The position numbers and the translations under genes were made by a program. From Sideroxydans sp. (lineage in GTDB: Bacteria; Pseudomonadota; Gammaproteobacteria; Burkholderiales; Gallionellaceae), in contig JAVBYP010000111.1 in assembly GCA_030823965.1 (NCBI GenBank), forward strand, positions 1 to 7,858: a stretch of DNA of 7,858 nucleotides. Reading direction: 5' to 3'. The notes beneath the pieces were generated by a model. That model ran no database searches and had not been told where the DNA came from. It was given only the letters and a program-made list of their open reading frames with translations. Positions 1 through 7,501 of this stretch are shown piece by piece; positions within the stretch are counted from its first letter, which is position 1, and every line of letters starts with the position of its first letter.

Positions 1-1
1 G

Positions 2-514
2 AAGACCGTTGCGCCGCAACTGATGAAACAGTTCGGCTACAAGTCTGTGATGGAAGTGCCGCGCATCGACAAGATCACTCTGAACATGGGTGTGGGCGAA
101 GCGGTTGCTGACAAGAAGGTGATGGATCATGCGGTTTCCGATATGCAGAAGATCGCAGGTCAAAAACCCGTTGTGACCAAATCCAAGAAATCCATCGCGG
201 GTTTCAAGATCCGTGAGAACTATCCGGTTGGTTGCAAAGTGACTTTGCGCCGTGATCGCATGTTCGAATTCTTGGATCGCTTGGTGACTGTTGCGATTCC
301 TCGTATACGTGACTTCCGTGGTATCTCCGGTAAGTCTTTTGATGGCCGTGGCAACTACAACATGGGTATCAAAGAGCAGATCATTTTCCCGGAGATCGAG
401 TATGACAAGATCGATGCGTTGCGTGGTATGAACATCACCATCACAACGACCGCGAAAAGTGATGAAGAAGCCAAGGCGTTGTTGTTGGCATTCAAATTCC
501 CATTGAAAGGCTGA
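2..514 (+). CDS. rplE: 50S ribosomal protein L5 (5' partial)
   Basis: L5 binds 5S rRNA in the central protuberance of the large subunit and contacts S13 across the subunit interface. The reading frame is open from base 2 and reads KTVAPQL ahead of the first ATG at position 23. That ATG is therefore an internal methionine, equivalent to Met17 of E. coli L5, and not the start. About nine N-terminal residues are missing compared with the usual 179, so 170 residues are visible. Diagnostic stretches are [11 protein letters not shown] near the N-terminus, the central GCKVTLR, then [16 protein letters not shown] and EQIIFPEI, and the C-terminal [12 protein letters not shown]. It ends with TGA seven bases before rpsN. 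In E. coli, S8 represses the spc operon by binding near the rplE start; that site would lie just outside this window, so regulation cannot be assessed here. Confidence 0.97.
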   Translation, partial: KTVAPQLMKQFGYKSVMEVPRIDKITLNMGVGEAVADKKVMDHAVSDMQKIAGQKPVVTKSKKSIAGFKIRENYPVGCKVTLRRDRMFEFLDRLVTVAIPRIRDFRGISGKSFDGRGNYNMGIKEQIIFPEIEYDKIDALRGMNITITTTAKSDEEAKALLLAFKFPLKG

Positions 515-521
515 GTGCAAA

Positions 522-827
522 ATGGCAAAGATAGCTGTATCTAACCGCGATCTAAAGCGCCGTGAAATAGTGAAGAAATTCGCTGCTAAGCGTGCTGCGT
601 TGAATGCGATCGCGACGAATATGTCGTTGAGCGATGAAGAGCGTTTTGCTGCTCGTCAAAAATTGCAAGCGTTGCCGCGTGATTCTAGCCCGGTACGTCT
701 GCGTAATCGTTGCGCACTAACGGGTCGTCCACGTGGCACGTTCCGTAAGTTCGGTTTGGGGCGCACCAAGTTGCGTGAATACGCGATGCGCGGTGAAATT
801 CCCGGTGTAGTTAAGGCCAGCTGGTAA
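522..827 (+). CDS. rpsN: 30S ribosomal protein S14, zinc-free long form
   Basis: S14 sits in the head of the small subunit near S3, S10 and S19 and is needed for late assembly of the head. The 101 residues match the length of the E. coli-type long form. The C-terminal half carries the family signature: [14 protein letters not shown] (59-72), FRKFGLGR and [13 protein letters not shown], ending in KASW. The only cysteine is Cys64, so the CxxC pairs of the short zinc-binding S14 are absent and this is the zinc-independent (C-) type. The ATG lies seven bases after the rplE stop. The upstream sequence has only a weak Shine-Dalgarno (AAAGG at 506-510, or GAG over the stop), so translation is probably coupled to rplE. 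The start is supported by the standard [14 protein letters not shown]-terminus. Confidence 0.98.
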   Translation: MAKIAVSNRDLKRREIVKKFAAKRAALNAIATNMSLSDEERFAARQKLQALPRDSSPVRLRNRCALTGRPRGTFRKFGLGRTKLREYAMRGEIPGVVKASW

Positions 828-837
828 GGGTGAATCT

Positions 838-1233
838 ATGAGTATGAGTGATCCGATCTCCGACATGTTGACGCGCATTCGTAATGCGCAAATGGCGGAA
901 AAAATAACGGTTTCAATGCCTTCTTCGAAGATCAAGACGGCGATTGCTAAAGTGTTACAAGACGAAGGCTATGTAGACGGCTTCAAGGTCACTGACCATG
1001 ATGGCAAGCCTACATTGGAAATCGGCTTGAAGTACTACGCTGATCGTCCTGTGATAGAGAAGATCCAGCGCGTGAGCCGTCCAGGTCTGCGTGTCTACAA
1101 GGGCAGCGAAGATATTCCACGTGTGATGAACGGTCTGGGTATCGCGATCGTTTCCACCTCCAAAGGTCTGATGACTGATCGCAGTGCTCGTGCCAATGGT
1201 ATTGGCGGCGAAGTCCTCTGCATCGTCGCTTAA
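838..1233 (+). CDS. rpsH: 30S ribosomal protein S8
   Basis: S8 is a primary 16S rRNA binder (central domain, helix 21) that nucleates platform assembly. In E. coli it is also the translational repressor of the spc operon. The 131-residue length is normal for the family. The N-terminus [15 protein letters not shown] and the C-terminal signature starting [20 protein letters not shown] (99 onward), followed by GIGGEVLC, are clear. Two in-frame ATGs lie at 838 and 844. I chose 838 because AAGGGTGA at 826-833 is then about five bases away, and an MSM-type start is common in betaproteobacterial S8. The gene starts 10 bases after rpsN and ends just before rplF, whose Shine-Dalgarno overlaps its stop codon. 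Whether S8 autoregulates here is inferred from the family only. Confidence 0.97.
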   Translation: MSMSDPISDMLTRIRNAQMAEKITVSMPSSKIKTAIAKVLQDEGYVDGFKVTDHDGKPTLEIGLKYYADRPVIEKIQRVSRPGLRVYKGSEDIPRVMNGLGIAIVSTSKGLMTDRSARANGIGGEVLCIVA

Positions 1234-1238
1234 GGAGG
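1232..1238 (+). promoter_or_regulatory. Strong ribosome binding site of rplF
   Basis: AAGGAGG lies four bases before the rplF ATG at 1243 and overlaps the TAA stop of rpsH at 1231-1233. It is the strongest Shine-Dalgarno match I saw in the window and fixes the L6 start. The overlap places ribosomes ending rpsH directly over the rplF initiation site. Confidence 0.85.
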
Positions 1239-1242
1239 AAAC

Positions 1243-1776
1243 ATGTCTAGAGTCGCTAAAAATCCTATCGTAGTTCCGTCCGGTGTCGAAGTGACGGTCG
1301 CTGCTGACAAGATCTCCGTTAAAGGCCCATTGGGTACTTTGACTCAAGTGTTGAAAGGTGATGTCAAGGTTGAGCGTGATGGCGATAAGCTGTTGTGCAA
1401 AGCTACTGATGACTCCGCTCAAGCTGACGCTCAATCTGGAACCATCCGCGCGCTGGTGGCCAATATGGTCACAGGTGTTAGCAAAGGTTTCGAGCGTAAG
1501 CTGACTTTGGTTGGCGTGGGTTATCGTGCTGCTGCTGCCGGTGACGCTGTCAATCTGACGCTGGGTTACTCGCATCCTGTCGTGCATAAGATGCCAAAGG
1601 GTGTGAAAGTCGCTACACCGACACAGACCGAAATCGTATTGACTGGTGCCGATAGGCAGCAAGTCGGTCAAGTTGCTGCTGAGATTCGTGCATATCGTCA
1701 ACCAGAGCCTTACAAAGGCAAGGGTGTGCGTTATTCCGACGAAGTAGTGATCCTCAAAGAAACCAAGAAGAAATAA
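1243..1776 (+). CDS. rplF: 50S ribosomal protein L6
   Basis: L6 binds domain VI of 23S rRNA next to the sarcin-ricin loop and lies near the factor-binding centre, where it assists late large-subunit assembly and elongation-factor action. The 177 residues match the usual length. The N-terminus [17 protein letters not shown] starts the first of the two L6-type repeats (about 1-82), and the second (about 83-177) carries GVGYRAA and the family signature [11 protein letters not shown] (154-164), with a lysine-rich tail. The start is set by the AAGGAGG upstream. It lies nine bases after rpsH and 11 before rplR. Nothing unusual is visible. Confidence 0.98.
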   Translation: MSRVAKNPIVVPSGVEVTVAADKISVKGPLGTLTQVLKGDVKVERDGDKLLCKATDDSAQADAQSGTIRALVANMVTGVSKGFERKLTLVGVGYRAAAAGDAVNLTLGYSHPVVHKMPKGVKVATPTQTEIVLTGADRQQVGQVAAEIRAYRQPEPYKGKGVRYSDEVVILKETKKK

Positions 1777-1787
1777 TCGAGGTTGAT

Positions 1788-2144
1788 ATGTTGAATAAGA
1801 ATGAAGCGCGTCTGCGCAGATCACGTAAGACCCGAGCAAGGATCGCTGAACAAAAAGCGATTCGTCTGGCGATCCATCGCACCAACTTGCATATCTATGC
1901 ACAGGTGATCTCGGCTGATGGCGGTAAGATTTTGGCAAGTGCCTCCACGCTGGAAGCTGAAGTTCGCAAGACCGTCGGTAACGGTGGCAATGCGGCAGCA
2001 GCAGCAGCGGTCGGTAAGCGTATCGCTGAAAAAGCAAAGCTCGCCGGCGTGACGGCAGTGGCATTCGACCGTTCAGGTCACAAGTACCATGGTCGCATCA
2101 AGGCGCTGGCAGATGCAGCGCGCGAAAATGGCTTGCAGTTCTAA
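1788..2144 (+). CDS. rplR: 50S ribosomal protein L18
   Basis: L18 binds 5S rRNA and, with L5, joins it to the large subunit at the central protuberance. At 118 residues it is close to the 117 of E. coli. The arginine-rich N-terminus ([11 protein letters not shown], 8-18) is the basic rRNA-binding tail. [11 protein letters not shown] (32-42) and the C-terminal [10 protein letters not shown] and [11 protein letters not shown] are family landmarks. Residues 69-74 are six alanines in a row, encoded by GCG, four GCA and GCG, in the region where E. coli has a shorter alanine run; this is a mild local expansion. The Shine-Dalgarno is GAGG at 1779-1782, five bases from the ATG. Confidence 0.97.
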   Translation: MLNKNEARLRRSRKTRARIAEQKAIRLAIHRTNLHIYAQVISADGGKILASASTLEAEVRKTVGNGGNAAAAAAVGKRIAEKAKLAGVTAVAFDRSGHKYHGRIKALADAARENGLQF

Positions 2145-2157
2145 TCTGGGGTGAATC

Positions 2158-2682
2158 ATGGCACAAGCTAAACAAGGTAAGAATCAGCAAGTAGAAGACA
2201 AGGGCGACGGTCTCATCGAGAAGATGATCCACGTCAATCGCGTCACCAAGGTGGTGAAGGGCGGACGTATCATGGGTTTCGCCGCACTGACAGTGGTGGG
2301 TGATGGTGATGGTCGCATCGGTATGGGCAAAGGCAAGTCTAAGGAAGTGCCAGTAGCCGTACAAAAATCGATGGAAGAATGCCGCCGCAAGTTGGTCAAG
2401 GTCAATCTGAAGGACGGAACATTGCACCATGCAGTGATTGGTCGTCACGGCGCAGCTAAGGTTGTGATGCTTCCAGCTTCTGAAGGTACGGGCATTATCG
2501 CTGGTGGCGCGATGCGCGCTGTGTTCGAGGCGGTCGGTGTGCGTAACGTTTTGGCTAAATGTATCGGTTCCAGCAATCCTTACAACGTCGTTCGTGCAAC
2601 ATTGAATGGCTTGCAGTCATTGAATTCTCCTGCCGAGATCGCTGCAAAGCGCGGCAAGAGCGTAGAAGAGATCACGGGGTAA
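2158..2682 (+). CDS. rpsE: 30S ribosomal protein S5
   Basis: S5 lies at the mRNA entry side of the small subunit with S3 and S4 and affects decoding accuracy and mRNA helicase activity. The 174-residue protein has the N-terminal S5 double-stranded-RNA-binding domain (about 20-85), including [16 protein letters not shown] and [18 protein letters not shown], and a C-terminal domain with [28 protein letters not shown] and [12 protein letters not shown]. The form [18 protein letters not shown], in place of the E. coli [18 protein letters not shown], is one reason for placing the window in Betaproteobacteria. GGGGTGA at 2148-2154 serves as Shine-Dalgarno three bases before the ATG. It follows rplR after 13 bases and is separated from rpmD by three. 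Confidence 0.98.
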   Translation: MAQAKQGKNQQVEDKGDGLIEKMIHVNRVTKVVKGGRIMGFAALTVVGDGDGRIGMGKGKSKEVPVAVQKSMEECRRKLVKVNLKDGTLHHAVIGRHGAAKVVMLPASEGTGIIAGGAMRAVFEAVGVRNVLAKCIGSSNPYNVVRATLNGLQSLNSPAEIAAKRGKSVEEITG

Positions 2683-2685
2683 ATC

Positions 2686-2871
2686 ATGGCACTCGCAAAA
2701 ACATTGAAAGTGACGTTGGTGAAAAGCACCAACGGAACCAAGCAGACACACCGCGCCACCGTGCGTGGTCTGGGCTTGCGTCGCATCAACCACACAGTGA
2801 TGTTGGAAGACACTCCTGCTGTGCGCGGCATGATTAATAAAGTGTATTACCTGGTCAAGTGCGAGGCATAA
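2686..2871 (+). CDS. rpmD: 50S ribosomal protein L30
   Basis: L30 is a small single-domain protein bound to 23S rRNA on the large subunit; it is absent from some bacterial lineages but present here. The 61 residues match the short bacterial form. The LKVTLVKS strand and the [14 protein letters not shown] motif (about 25-38) are diagnostic, followed by [17 protein letters not shown]. The start is three bases after the rpsE stop, with GGGG at 2676-2679 inside rpsE acting as Shine-Dalgarno. The stop directly abuts the rplO ATG with no spacer. Confidence 0.97.
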   Translation: MALAKTLKVTLVKSTNGTKQTHRATVRGLGLRRINHTVMLEDTPAVRGMINKVYYLVKCEA

Positions 2872-3306
2872 ATGCAACTCAATCAAATTAAACCTGGCGA
2901 AGGTGCCAAGCATTCCAAGCGTCGCGTAGGTCGCGGCATTGGTTCTGGTCTGGGCAAGACTGCTGGTCGCGGTCACAAGGGTCAAAAGTCTCGTTCCGGC
3001 GGTTTCCATAAAGTCGGTTTTGAAGGCGGTCAGATGCCTTTGCAACGTCGCCTGCCAAAGCGTGGCTTCGTATCGTTGACACGCAATGACACTGCTGAAG
3101 TTCGTTTGTCCGACCTGCAAGCTCTGCCTGTCGACACGATCGATCTGTTGGCATTGAAGCAAGCTGGCGTCGTTCACGCTAATGCATTGAGCGCCAAGGT
3201 TGTGCTGGCTGGTGAGATCACTCGCGCGGTCAAGTTGCAAGGCCTGCTGTTGACCAAGGGTGCACGCGCTGCAGTGGAAGCTGCTGGCGGTAGCATCGCT
3301 GAGTAA
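2872..3306 (+). CDS. rplO: 50S ribosomal protein L15
   Basis: L15 is a large-subunit assembly protein with a long basic N-terminal extension threading into 23S rRNA. The 144 residues match E. coli. The first 60 or so residues are the glycine- and basic-rich extension: [22 protein letters not shown] (17-38) and [25 protein letters not shown] (42-66). The globular domain follows, with AEVRLSDL, repeated small hydrophobic segments and [12 protein letters not shown] near the end. The ATG starts on the base after the rpmD stop, and GAGG at 2863-2866 inside rpmD gives a five-base spacing, so translation is very likely coupled. Confidence 0.98.
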   Translation: MQLNQIKPGEGAKHSKRRVGRGIGSGLGKTAGRGHKGQKSRSGGFHKVGFEGGQMPLQRRLPKRGFVSLTRNDTAEVRLSDLQALPVDTIDLLALKQAGVVHANALSAKVVLAGEITRAVKLQGLLLTKGARAAVEAAGGSIAE

Positions 3307-3314
3307 GGTCGTCT

Positions 3315-4622
3315 GTGAGCACAGCAGTCGCTAAAGGTAAGTACGGTGATCTGGGCCAGCGTCTCTGGTTCCTGTTGCTGGCGCTGATCGTCTATCGCAT
3401 CGGTGCACACATCCCTGTTCCTGGAATCGATCCGACTGTATTGGCGGATCTTTTCAAGACGCAGAAGGATGGCATCTTGGGCATGTTCAACATGTTCTCG
3501 GGTGGTGCGTTGGAGCGTTTCACGATACTTGCATTGGGGATCATGCCGTACATCTCGGCTTCGATCATCATGCAACTGGCGTCGATCGCGGTGCCGCATC
3601 TTGAGCAACTGAAGAAAGAAGGCGATGCAGGTCGTCGCAAGATCACGCAGTACACACGCTACGGCACGCTGGTTCTGGCGTTCTTCCAAGCGTTCGGTAT
3701 CTCTGTGATGTTGCAGTCACAAGCTGGTTTGGTGTTGAACCCAGGCCCGATGTTCCAACTCACCACAGTGGTGACTTTGGTGACAGGCACGATGTTTTTG
3801 ATGTGGTTGGGTGAGCAGATCACCGAACGTGGTTTGGGTAACGGTATCTCGCTGATCATCTTCGCGGGTATCGCTGCTGGATTGCCAAGTGCGATCGGCA
3901 ATACCTTGGAGATGGCGCGTACTGGTGCATTCTCTATACCGTTGGTGTTGGCGCTGTTCTTCGGTGCGATCCTGGTGACTGCATTGGTCGTGTTCGTAGA
4001 GCGCGGTCAACGTAAGATCTTGGTGAATTACGCCAAGCGTCAAGTCGGTAATAAGGTCTATGGCGGGCAAAGCTCCCATCTGCCTTTGAAATTGAACATG
4101 GCAGGGGTCATCCCACCGATCTTCGCATCGAGCATCATCTTGTTCCCAGCGACACTGGCGGGCATGTTTGGTTCGGGTGAGGGCATGTTGTGGTTGAAGG
4201 ACATCAGCGACAAGTTGTCGCCGGGTCAACCGATCTATGTGTTGTTGTATGCGGCAGCGATCATATTCTTCTGCTTCTTCTACACGGCGCTGGTATTCAG
4301 CCCAAAAGAGACGGCAGACAATTTGAAGAAGAGCGGCGCGTTCTTACCTGGGATACGTCCTGGCGACCAGACCGCGAAATATGTAGAAAAGATCATGTTG
4401 CGTCTGACTTTGATCGGTGCCATCTACATCACGCTAGTGTGTTTGCTACCAGAGTTCTTGGTAGTCAAATGGAACGTACCGTTTTATTTTGGTGGAACAT
4501 CGCTACTGATCTTGGTGGTGGTGACAATGGATTTCATGGCTCAGGTGCAGTCCTACTTAATGACTCATCAGTATGAAAATCTGTTGAAGAAAGCGAACTT
4601 CAAGGGTGGCTTGGCGCGGTAA
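3315..4622 (+). CDS. secY: Protein translocase channel subunit SecY
   Basis: SecY forms the inner-membrane channel of SecYEG. It passes unfolded proteins from SecA or the ribosome across the membrane, or into it laterally. The 435 residues give the usual ten hydrophobic segments. The first is at about 17-36 ([14 protein letters not shown], then IPVPGIDP). The plug region is around 57-75 ([12 protein letters not shown]), and [15 protein letters not shown] is at 171-185. Basic cytoplasmic loops include ERGQRKI (229-235) and GIRPG (346-350), whose Arg348 corresponds to the functionally important Arg357 of E. coli. The start is GTG at 3315, eight bases after rplO, with a weak AAGG at 3305-3308 overlapping the rplO stop. 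No ATG near the N-terminus gives a better start. The stop overlaps the infA ATG by one base. Its place among ribosomal genes is the standard spc arrangement. Confidence 0.97.
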   Translation: MSTAVAKGKYGDLGQRLWFLLLALIVYRIGAHIPVPGIDPTVLADLFKTQKDGILGMFNMFSGGALERFTILALGIMPYISASIIMQLASIAVPHLEQLKKEGDAGRRKITQYTRYGTLVLAFFQAFGISVMLQSQAGLVLNPGPMFQLTTVVTLVTGTMFLMWLGEQITERGLGNGISLIIFAGIAAGLPSAIGNTLEMARTGAFSIPLVLALFFGAILVTALVVFVERGQRKILVNYAKRQVGNKVYGGQSSHLPLKLNMAGVIPPIFASSIILFPATLAGMFGSGEGMLWLKDISDKLSPGQPIYVLLYAAAIIFFCFFYTALVFSPKETADNLKKSGAFLPGIRPGDQTAKYVEKIMLRLTLIGAIYITLVCLLPEFLVVKWNVPFYFGGTSLLILVVVTMDFMAQVQSYLMTHQYENLLKKANFKGGLAR

Positions 4623-4840
4623 TGGCAAAAGAGGACGTCATAGAGATGCAGGGGGTCGTTGAAGAGACCCTGCCAAACGCGACCTTTCGCGTGAAACTCG
4701 AAAACGGATTCGTTGTACTAGGTCATATCTCCGGCAAGATGCGTATGCATTACATTCGCATCCTGGTTGGGGACAAGGTAACGGTTGAGGTGTCGCCTTA
4801 CGATCTGAGCAAAGCTCGTATCGTATTCCGCGCCAAGTGA
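4622..4840 (+). CDS. infA: Translation initiation factor IF-1
   Basis: IF-1 is a small OB-fold protein that binds the A site of the 30S subunit and works with IF-2 and IF-3 to select the initiator tRNA. The 72 residues match E. coli IF-1 in length, with [11 protein letters not shown] at the start, [34 protein letters not shown] and the terminal [13 protein letters not shown]. Its ATG shares one base with the secY stop (TAATG), and there is no clear Shine-Dalgarno, so reinitiation after secY is the likely route. Gene position between secY and rpmJ without map or adk is typical of betaproteobacteria; E. coli keeps infA at another locus. Confidence 0.98.
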   Translation: MAKEDVIEMQGVVEETLPNATFRVKLENGFVVLGHISGKMRMHYIRILVGDKVTVEVSPYDLSKARIVFRAK

Positions 4841-4862
4841 AGATGATTAAGTTGAAAGAAGC

Positions 4863-4868
4863 AAGGAG
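4863..4868 (+). promoter_or_regulatory. Ribosome binding site of rpmJ
   Basis: AAGGAG is six bases before the rpmJ ATG at 4875. It supports this very short gene as independently translated, in the 34-base gap after infA. Confidence 0.8.
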
Positions 4869-4874
4869 AAGCAA

Positions 4875-4991
4875 ATGAAAGTCCAAGCATCCGTAAAGAA
4901 AGTGTGTCGCAACTGCAAGATCGTGCGTCGCAACCGTGTAGTCCGCGTGATCTGTAGTAGTGATCCACGCCATAAACAGCGCCAAGGTTGA
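4875..4991 (+). CDS. rpmJ: 50S ribosomal protein L36, zinc-binding form
   Basis: L36 is the smallest large-subunit protein and stabilises 23S rRNA near the base of the L7/L12 stalk. The translation is 38 residues: [15 protein letters not shown], then [12 protein letters not shown], then [11 protein letters not shown]. The zinc ligands are Cys11, Cys14, Cys27 and His33, so this is the C+ form. The length and ligand spacing equal those of E. coli L36. A good AAGGAG Shine-Dalgarno precedes the ATG. It is the last gene before the intergenic promoter region and so closes the spc operon. Confidence 0.97.
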   Translation: MKVQASVKKVCRNCKIVRRNRVVRVICSSDPRHKQRQG

Positions 4992-5021
4992 TTGAGATAA
5001 ATCGACTCTGGATGATAGAAT
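4992..5021 (+). promoter_or_regulatory. Probable sigma70 promoter of the alpha operon
   Basis: The 60-base gap between rpmJ and rpsM is the longest in the window and holds a promoter-like pair. TTGAGA at 4992-4997 and TAGAAT at 5016-5021 each match five of six consensus bases, with an 18-base spacer. TG at 5013-5014 forms an extended -10 (TGATAGAAT). Transcription would start near the adenines at 5026-5027, giving a leader of about 25 bases before rpsM. An overlapping poorer alternative is TTGATT (4988-4993) with GATGAT (5011-5016), spacer 17. In E. coli the alpha operon promoter occupies the same rpmJ-rpsM gap, which supports the call. The start site is inferred, not measured. Confidence 0.65.
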
Positions 5022-5051
5022 TCGCAACTTTTTGAACGATAGGGTAGCTGC

Positions 5052-5417
5052 ATGGCTCGTATTGCCGGTGTAAACATTCCAAACCATCAACACGCTGTGA
5101 TCGCGTTGACTGCCATTTATGGCATCGGCCGCACACGCTCACAGGAGATCTGTGTAGCAGCAGGCGTGAAGACGACCACCAAGGTCAAAGATATCAACGA
5201 TACAGATATGGAAAAGCTGCGCGACGAAGTCGCGAAGTTCACAGTCGAGGGTGACCTCCGCCGTGAGATCTCCATGAACATCAAACGTCTGATGGACTTG
5301 GGTTGCTACCGTGGTCTGCGTCATCGTCGCGGCTTGCCGTGCCGTGGCCAGCGCACACGTACCAACGCACGTACTCGTAAAGGCCCGCGTAAGTCTATCG
5401 CTGGCGCGAAGAAGTAA
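5052..5417 (+). CDS. rpsM: 30S ribosomal protein S13
   Basis: S13 lies in the 30S head, forms intersubunit bridges with L5 and 23S rRNA, and its C-terminal tail contacts the P-site tRNA. The 121 residues are normal length (118 in E. coli). [20 protein letters not shown] and the helix-turn region [13 protein letters not shown] (22-34) open the protein. [20 protein letters not shown] (69-88) and the basic tail [21 protein letters not shown] (91-111), ending in lysines, are diagnostic. The Shine-Dalgarno is weak (AGGG at 5041-5044, seven bases from the ATG). As first gene of the alpha operon it is the point where S4 represses translation in E. coli; see the promoter entry for why the same RNA structure is not evident here. 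Confidence 0.97.
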   Translation: MARIAGVNIPNHQHAVIALTAIYGIGRTRSQEICVAAGVKTTTKVKDINDTDMEKLRDEVAKFTVEGDLRREISMNIKRLMDLGCYRGLRHRRGLPCRGQRTRTNARTRKGPRKSIAGAKK

Positions 5418-5437
5418 TCTAGTAGAGGACAGTAACT

Positions 5438-5825
<388 letters not shown>

Positions 5826-5827
<2 letters not shown>

Positions 5828-5831
5828 GGAG
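5826..5831 (+). promoter_or_regulatory. Strong ribosome binding site deciding the rpsD TTG start
   Basis: AAGGAG is six bases before the TTG at 5838 and overlaps the rpsK stop (TAA, 5825-5827). There is no ATG or GTG in frame near this position, and the protein aligns with S4 from its first residues (M)ARNLD. This Shine-Dalgarno therefore supports TTG as the start codon. Confidence 0.82.
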
Positions 5832-5837
5832 TAGATC

Positions 5838-6467
5838 TTGGCTAGAAATCTTGATGCAAAGTGCCGTAAGTGCCGCCGTGAAGGCGAGAAGCTGTTCCTC
5901 AAAGCTGAGAAATGCTTCACTGAGAAATGTGCTGTAGAGCGTCGTGCTTACGCTCCAGGCCAACACGGTCAGAAGAAGAACTCCCGTCAGTCCGAGTACG
6001 GCGGTCAGTTGCGTGAAAAACAAAAGCTGCGTCGTATCTACGGCGTATTGGAAGGCCAGTTCCGTCTGACCTACAAGCGCGCTGAAAAGGCACGTGGCAT
6101 CACCGGCGAAAGCCTGTTGCAGATCTTGGAATCTCGTTTGGACAACGTCGCCTATCGTATGGGCTTCGGTGGTTCCCGCGCAGAAGCTCGTCAGACAGTT
6201 CGCCACAATGGCGTATTGGTCAACGGCAAGCGTGTGAACATCCCGTCTTACACAGTTAAGCCAGGTGATGTGGTCGAAGTGGTTGAAGCCGCTAAGAACC
6301 AACTGCGCCTGAAGTCTTCTTTGGCTGCTGCTGAACAACGCGGTTTCCCAGAGTGGATCGATGTGGATACCAAGGGCTTCAAAGGAACATTCAAGGCTGT
6401 GCCTCAACGTTCTGAACTGCCTGCAACGATCAACGAGCATCTCGTGGTCGAGTTGTATTCCAAGTAA
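5838..6467 (+). CDS. rpsD: 30S ribosomal protein S4, zinc-binding form
   Basis: S4 is a primary 16S rRNA binder that nucleates assembly of the 5' domain and affects decoding fidelity. In E. coli it also represses translation of the alpha operon. The 209 residues start at TTG behind a strong Shine-Dalgarno. The N-terminal domain holds four cysteines, Cys9, Cys12, Cys26 and Cys31 (C-x2-C-x13-C-x4-C), the zinc site seen in Thermus and Geobacillus S4 and missing from E. coli S4. The body follows with [10 protein letters not shown] (38-47), [18 protein letters not shown] (58-75) and the S4 RNA-binding domain (about 98-160), with [36 protein letters not shown] and KPGDVVEV. It ends [12 protein letters not shown]. 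Similar zinc-type S4 proteins starting MARNLD occur in other betaproteobacteria as far as I recall, so this is probably lineage-typical and not an import. It ends 17 bases before rpoA. Confidence 0.97.
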   Translation: MARNLDAKCRKCRREGEKLFLKAEKCFTEKCAVERRAYAPGQHGQKKNSRQSEYGGQLREKQKLRRIYGVLEGQFRLTYKRAEKARGITGESLLQILESRLDNVAYRMGFGGSRAEARQTVRHNGVLVNGKRVNIPSYTVKPGDVVEVVEAAKNQLRLKSSLAAAEQRGFPEWIDVDTKGFKGTFKAVPQRSELPATINEHLVVELYSK

Positions 6468-6484
6468 TCCACGCGGAGTCGAAT

Positions 6485-7456
6485 ATGCCTAACAATAATC
6501 TGTTGAAGCCTCGCATCATTGACGTTCAACGCATCTCGGCGACACAAGCCAAGGTGGTGATGGAGCCGTTCGAACGTGGCTACGGCCACACGCTGGGCAA
6601 TGCTCTGCGTCGCATCCTGTTGTCTTCGATGCCCGGTTACGCTGTGACCGAAGTCAAGATCGCAGGTGTGTTGCACGAATACTCATCTATCGATGGCGTG
6701 CAAGAAGACGTGGTCGAGATCCTGTTGAACCTCAAGGGTCTGGTATTGAAGTTGCATGGTCAGCGTGAAGCTACCCTGCGCCTGAATAAATCTGGCGCTG
6801 GCGTCGTGACTGCTGCTGACATCGAAGTCGATGCTGACACTGAAGTCATCAATCCTAGTCATATCATCGCCCACCTGACTGCTGGTGGTAAGTTGGACAT
6901 GGAGATCAAGGTCGAGCAAGGTCGCGGTTACGTATCCGCCATCTCCCGCCAACAACCGGGTGCGACACGTCCAGTAGGACACATCGCTCTGGACTCTTCG
7001 TTCAGCCCGATCTCTCGCGTCAGCTATGCTGTTGAGAGTGCACGTGTGGAACAGCGTACCGACCTCGACAAGCTGATCATGGACATCGAGACCAACAGCG
7101 CTATCGATCCAGAAGAAGCCATCCGTTATGCAGCACGCATCTTGGTTGAGCAGTTCTCTGTATTCGCGGCACTGGAAGGCACGCCAGCACCAGTCGAGAA
7201 GCCTTCTGCGCCTAAGGTCGATCCGATGCTGTTGCGTCCAGTCGATGACTTGGAGTTGACTCCACGTTCTTCGAACTGCCTGAAAGCTCAAAGCATCCAT
7301 TACATCGGCGATCTGATTCAGTACACCGAAGCAGACTTGTTGCGCACCCCTAACTTGGGTCGTAAATCGCTCAATGAGATCAAGCAAGTGCTGGCCGAAC
7401 ACGACCTGTCACTGGGCATGAAATTGGAAAACTGGTCGGCAGTAGCCGAGAAATAA
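6485..7456 (+). CDS. rpoA: DNA-directed RNA polymerase subunit alpha
   Basis: Alpha dimerises to start RNA polymerase assembly, and its C-terminal domain binds UP elements and activators. The 323 residues are near the E. coli 329. The N-terminal domain (about 1-230) has the assembly motif [19 protein letters not shown] (30-48) and [16 protein letters not shown] (70-85). A proline- and alanine-rich linker spans about 231-246 ([13 protein letters not shown]). The C-terminal domain (about 247-315) carries [20 protein letters not shown], with Arg261, Asn264 and Cys265 matching the DNA-contacting Arg265 and Asn268, and Cys269, of E. coli. It then continues [29 protein letters not shown]. The Shine-Dalgarno is GGAG at 6475-6478, six bases from the ATG. 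All key residues checked are present. Position between rpsD and rplQ is the classical alpha operon order. Confidence 0.98.
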   Translation: MPNNNLLKPRIIDVQRISATQAKVVMEPFERGYGHTLGNALRRILLSSMPGYAVTEVKIAGVLHEYSSIDGVQEDVVEILLNLKGLVLKLHGQREATLRLNKSGAGVVTAADIEVDADTEVINPSHIIAHLTAGGKLDMEIKVEQGRGYVSAISRQQPGATRPVGHIALDSSFSPISRVSYAVESARVEQRTDLDKLIMDIETNSAIDPEEAIRYAARILVEQFSVFAALEGTPAPVEKPSAPKVDPMLLRPVDDLELTPRSSNCLKAQSIHYIGDLIQYTEADLLRTPNLGRKSLNEIKQVLAEHDLSLGMKLENWSAVAEK

Positions 7457-7461
7457 AGCTC

Positions 7462-7479
7462 GCTTGGTTAACGCCAGGC
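7462..7479 (+). other. Possible small RNA hairpin between rpoA and rplQ
   Basis: GCTTGG at 7462-7467 can pair with CCAGGC at 7474-7479 (six pairs, one of them G-U) around a six-base loop, within the 45-base gap. No run of T follows; the next bases are purine-rich and lead into the rplQ Shine-Dalgarno (AGAGGA, 7491-7496). It is thus not an intrinsic terminator. It could be a processing or stability element, or chance. Confidence 0.3.
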
Positions 7480-7501
7480 CAGAAAGCAAAAGAGGAAAAT
7501 C

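Noticed and set aside
23..25. ATG at 23 as the start of rplE.
   Set aside because: The frame is open upstream to the window edge and the preceding residues (KTVAPQL) align with L5, so this is an internal methionine.
955..2064. A 369-codon open frame on the minus strand across rpsH, rplF and rplR.
   Set aside because: It lies fully opposite three conserved ribosomal genes, its translation is low-complexity in character (rich in His, Arg, Ser and Leu), and it resembles no family I know. It is a shadow of codon use on the plus strand.
4190..4576. A 128-codon plus-strand frame inside secY.
   Set aside because: It is out of frame with the SecY membrane segments, has no family resemblance, and is a shadow frame.
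5021..5036. A run of five T at 5029-5033 after rpmJ, as a possible terminator for the spc operon.
   Set aside because: No GC-rich stem precedes it; only a three-base pairing (TTC with GAA) can be drawn, and the run lies in the predicted alpha leader.
6683..7402. A 239-codon open frame on the minus strand within rpoA.
   Set aside because: It is wholly opposite a conserved gene and has no recognisable domain or ribosome binding site that I could see.
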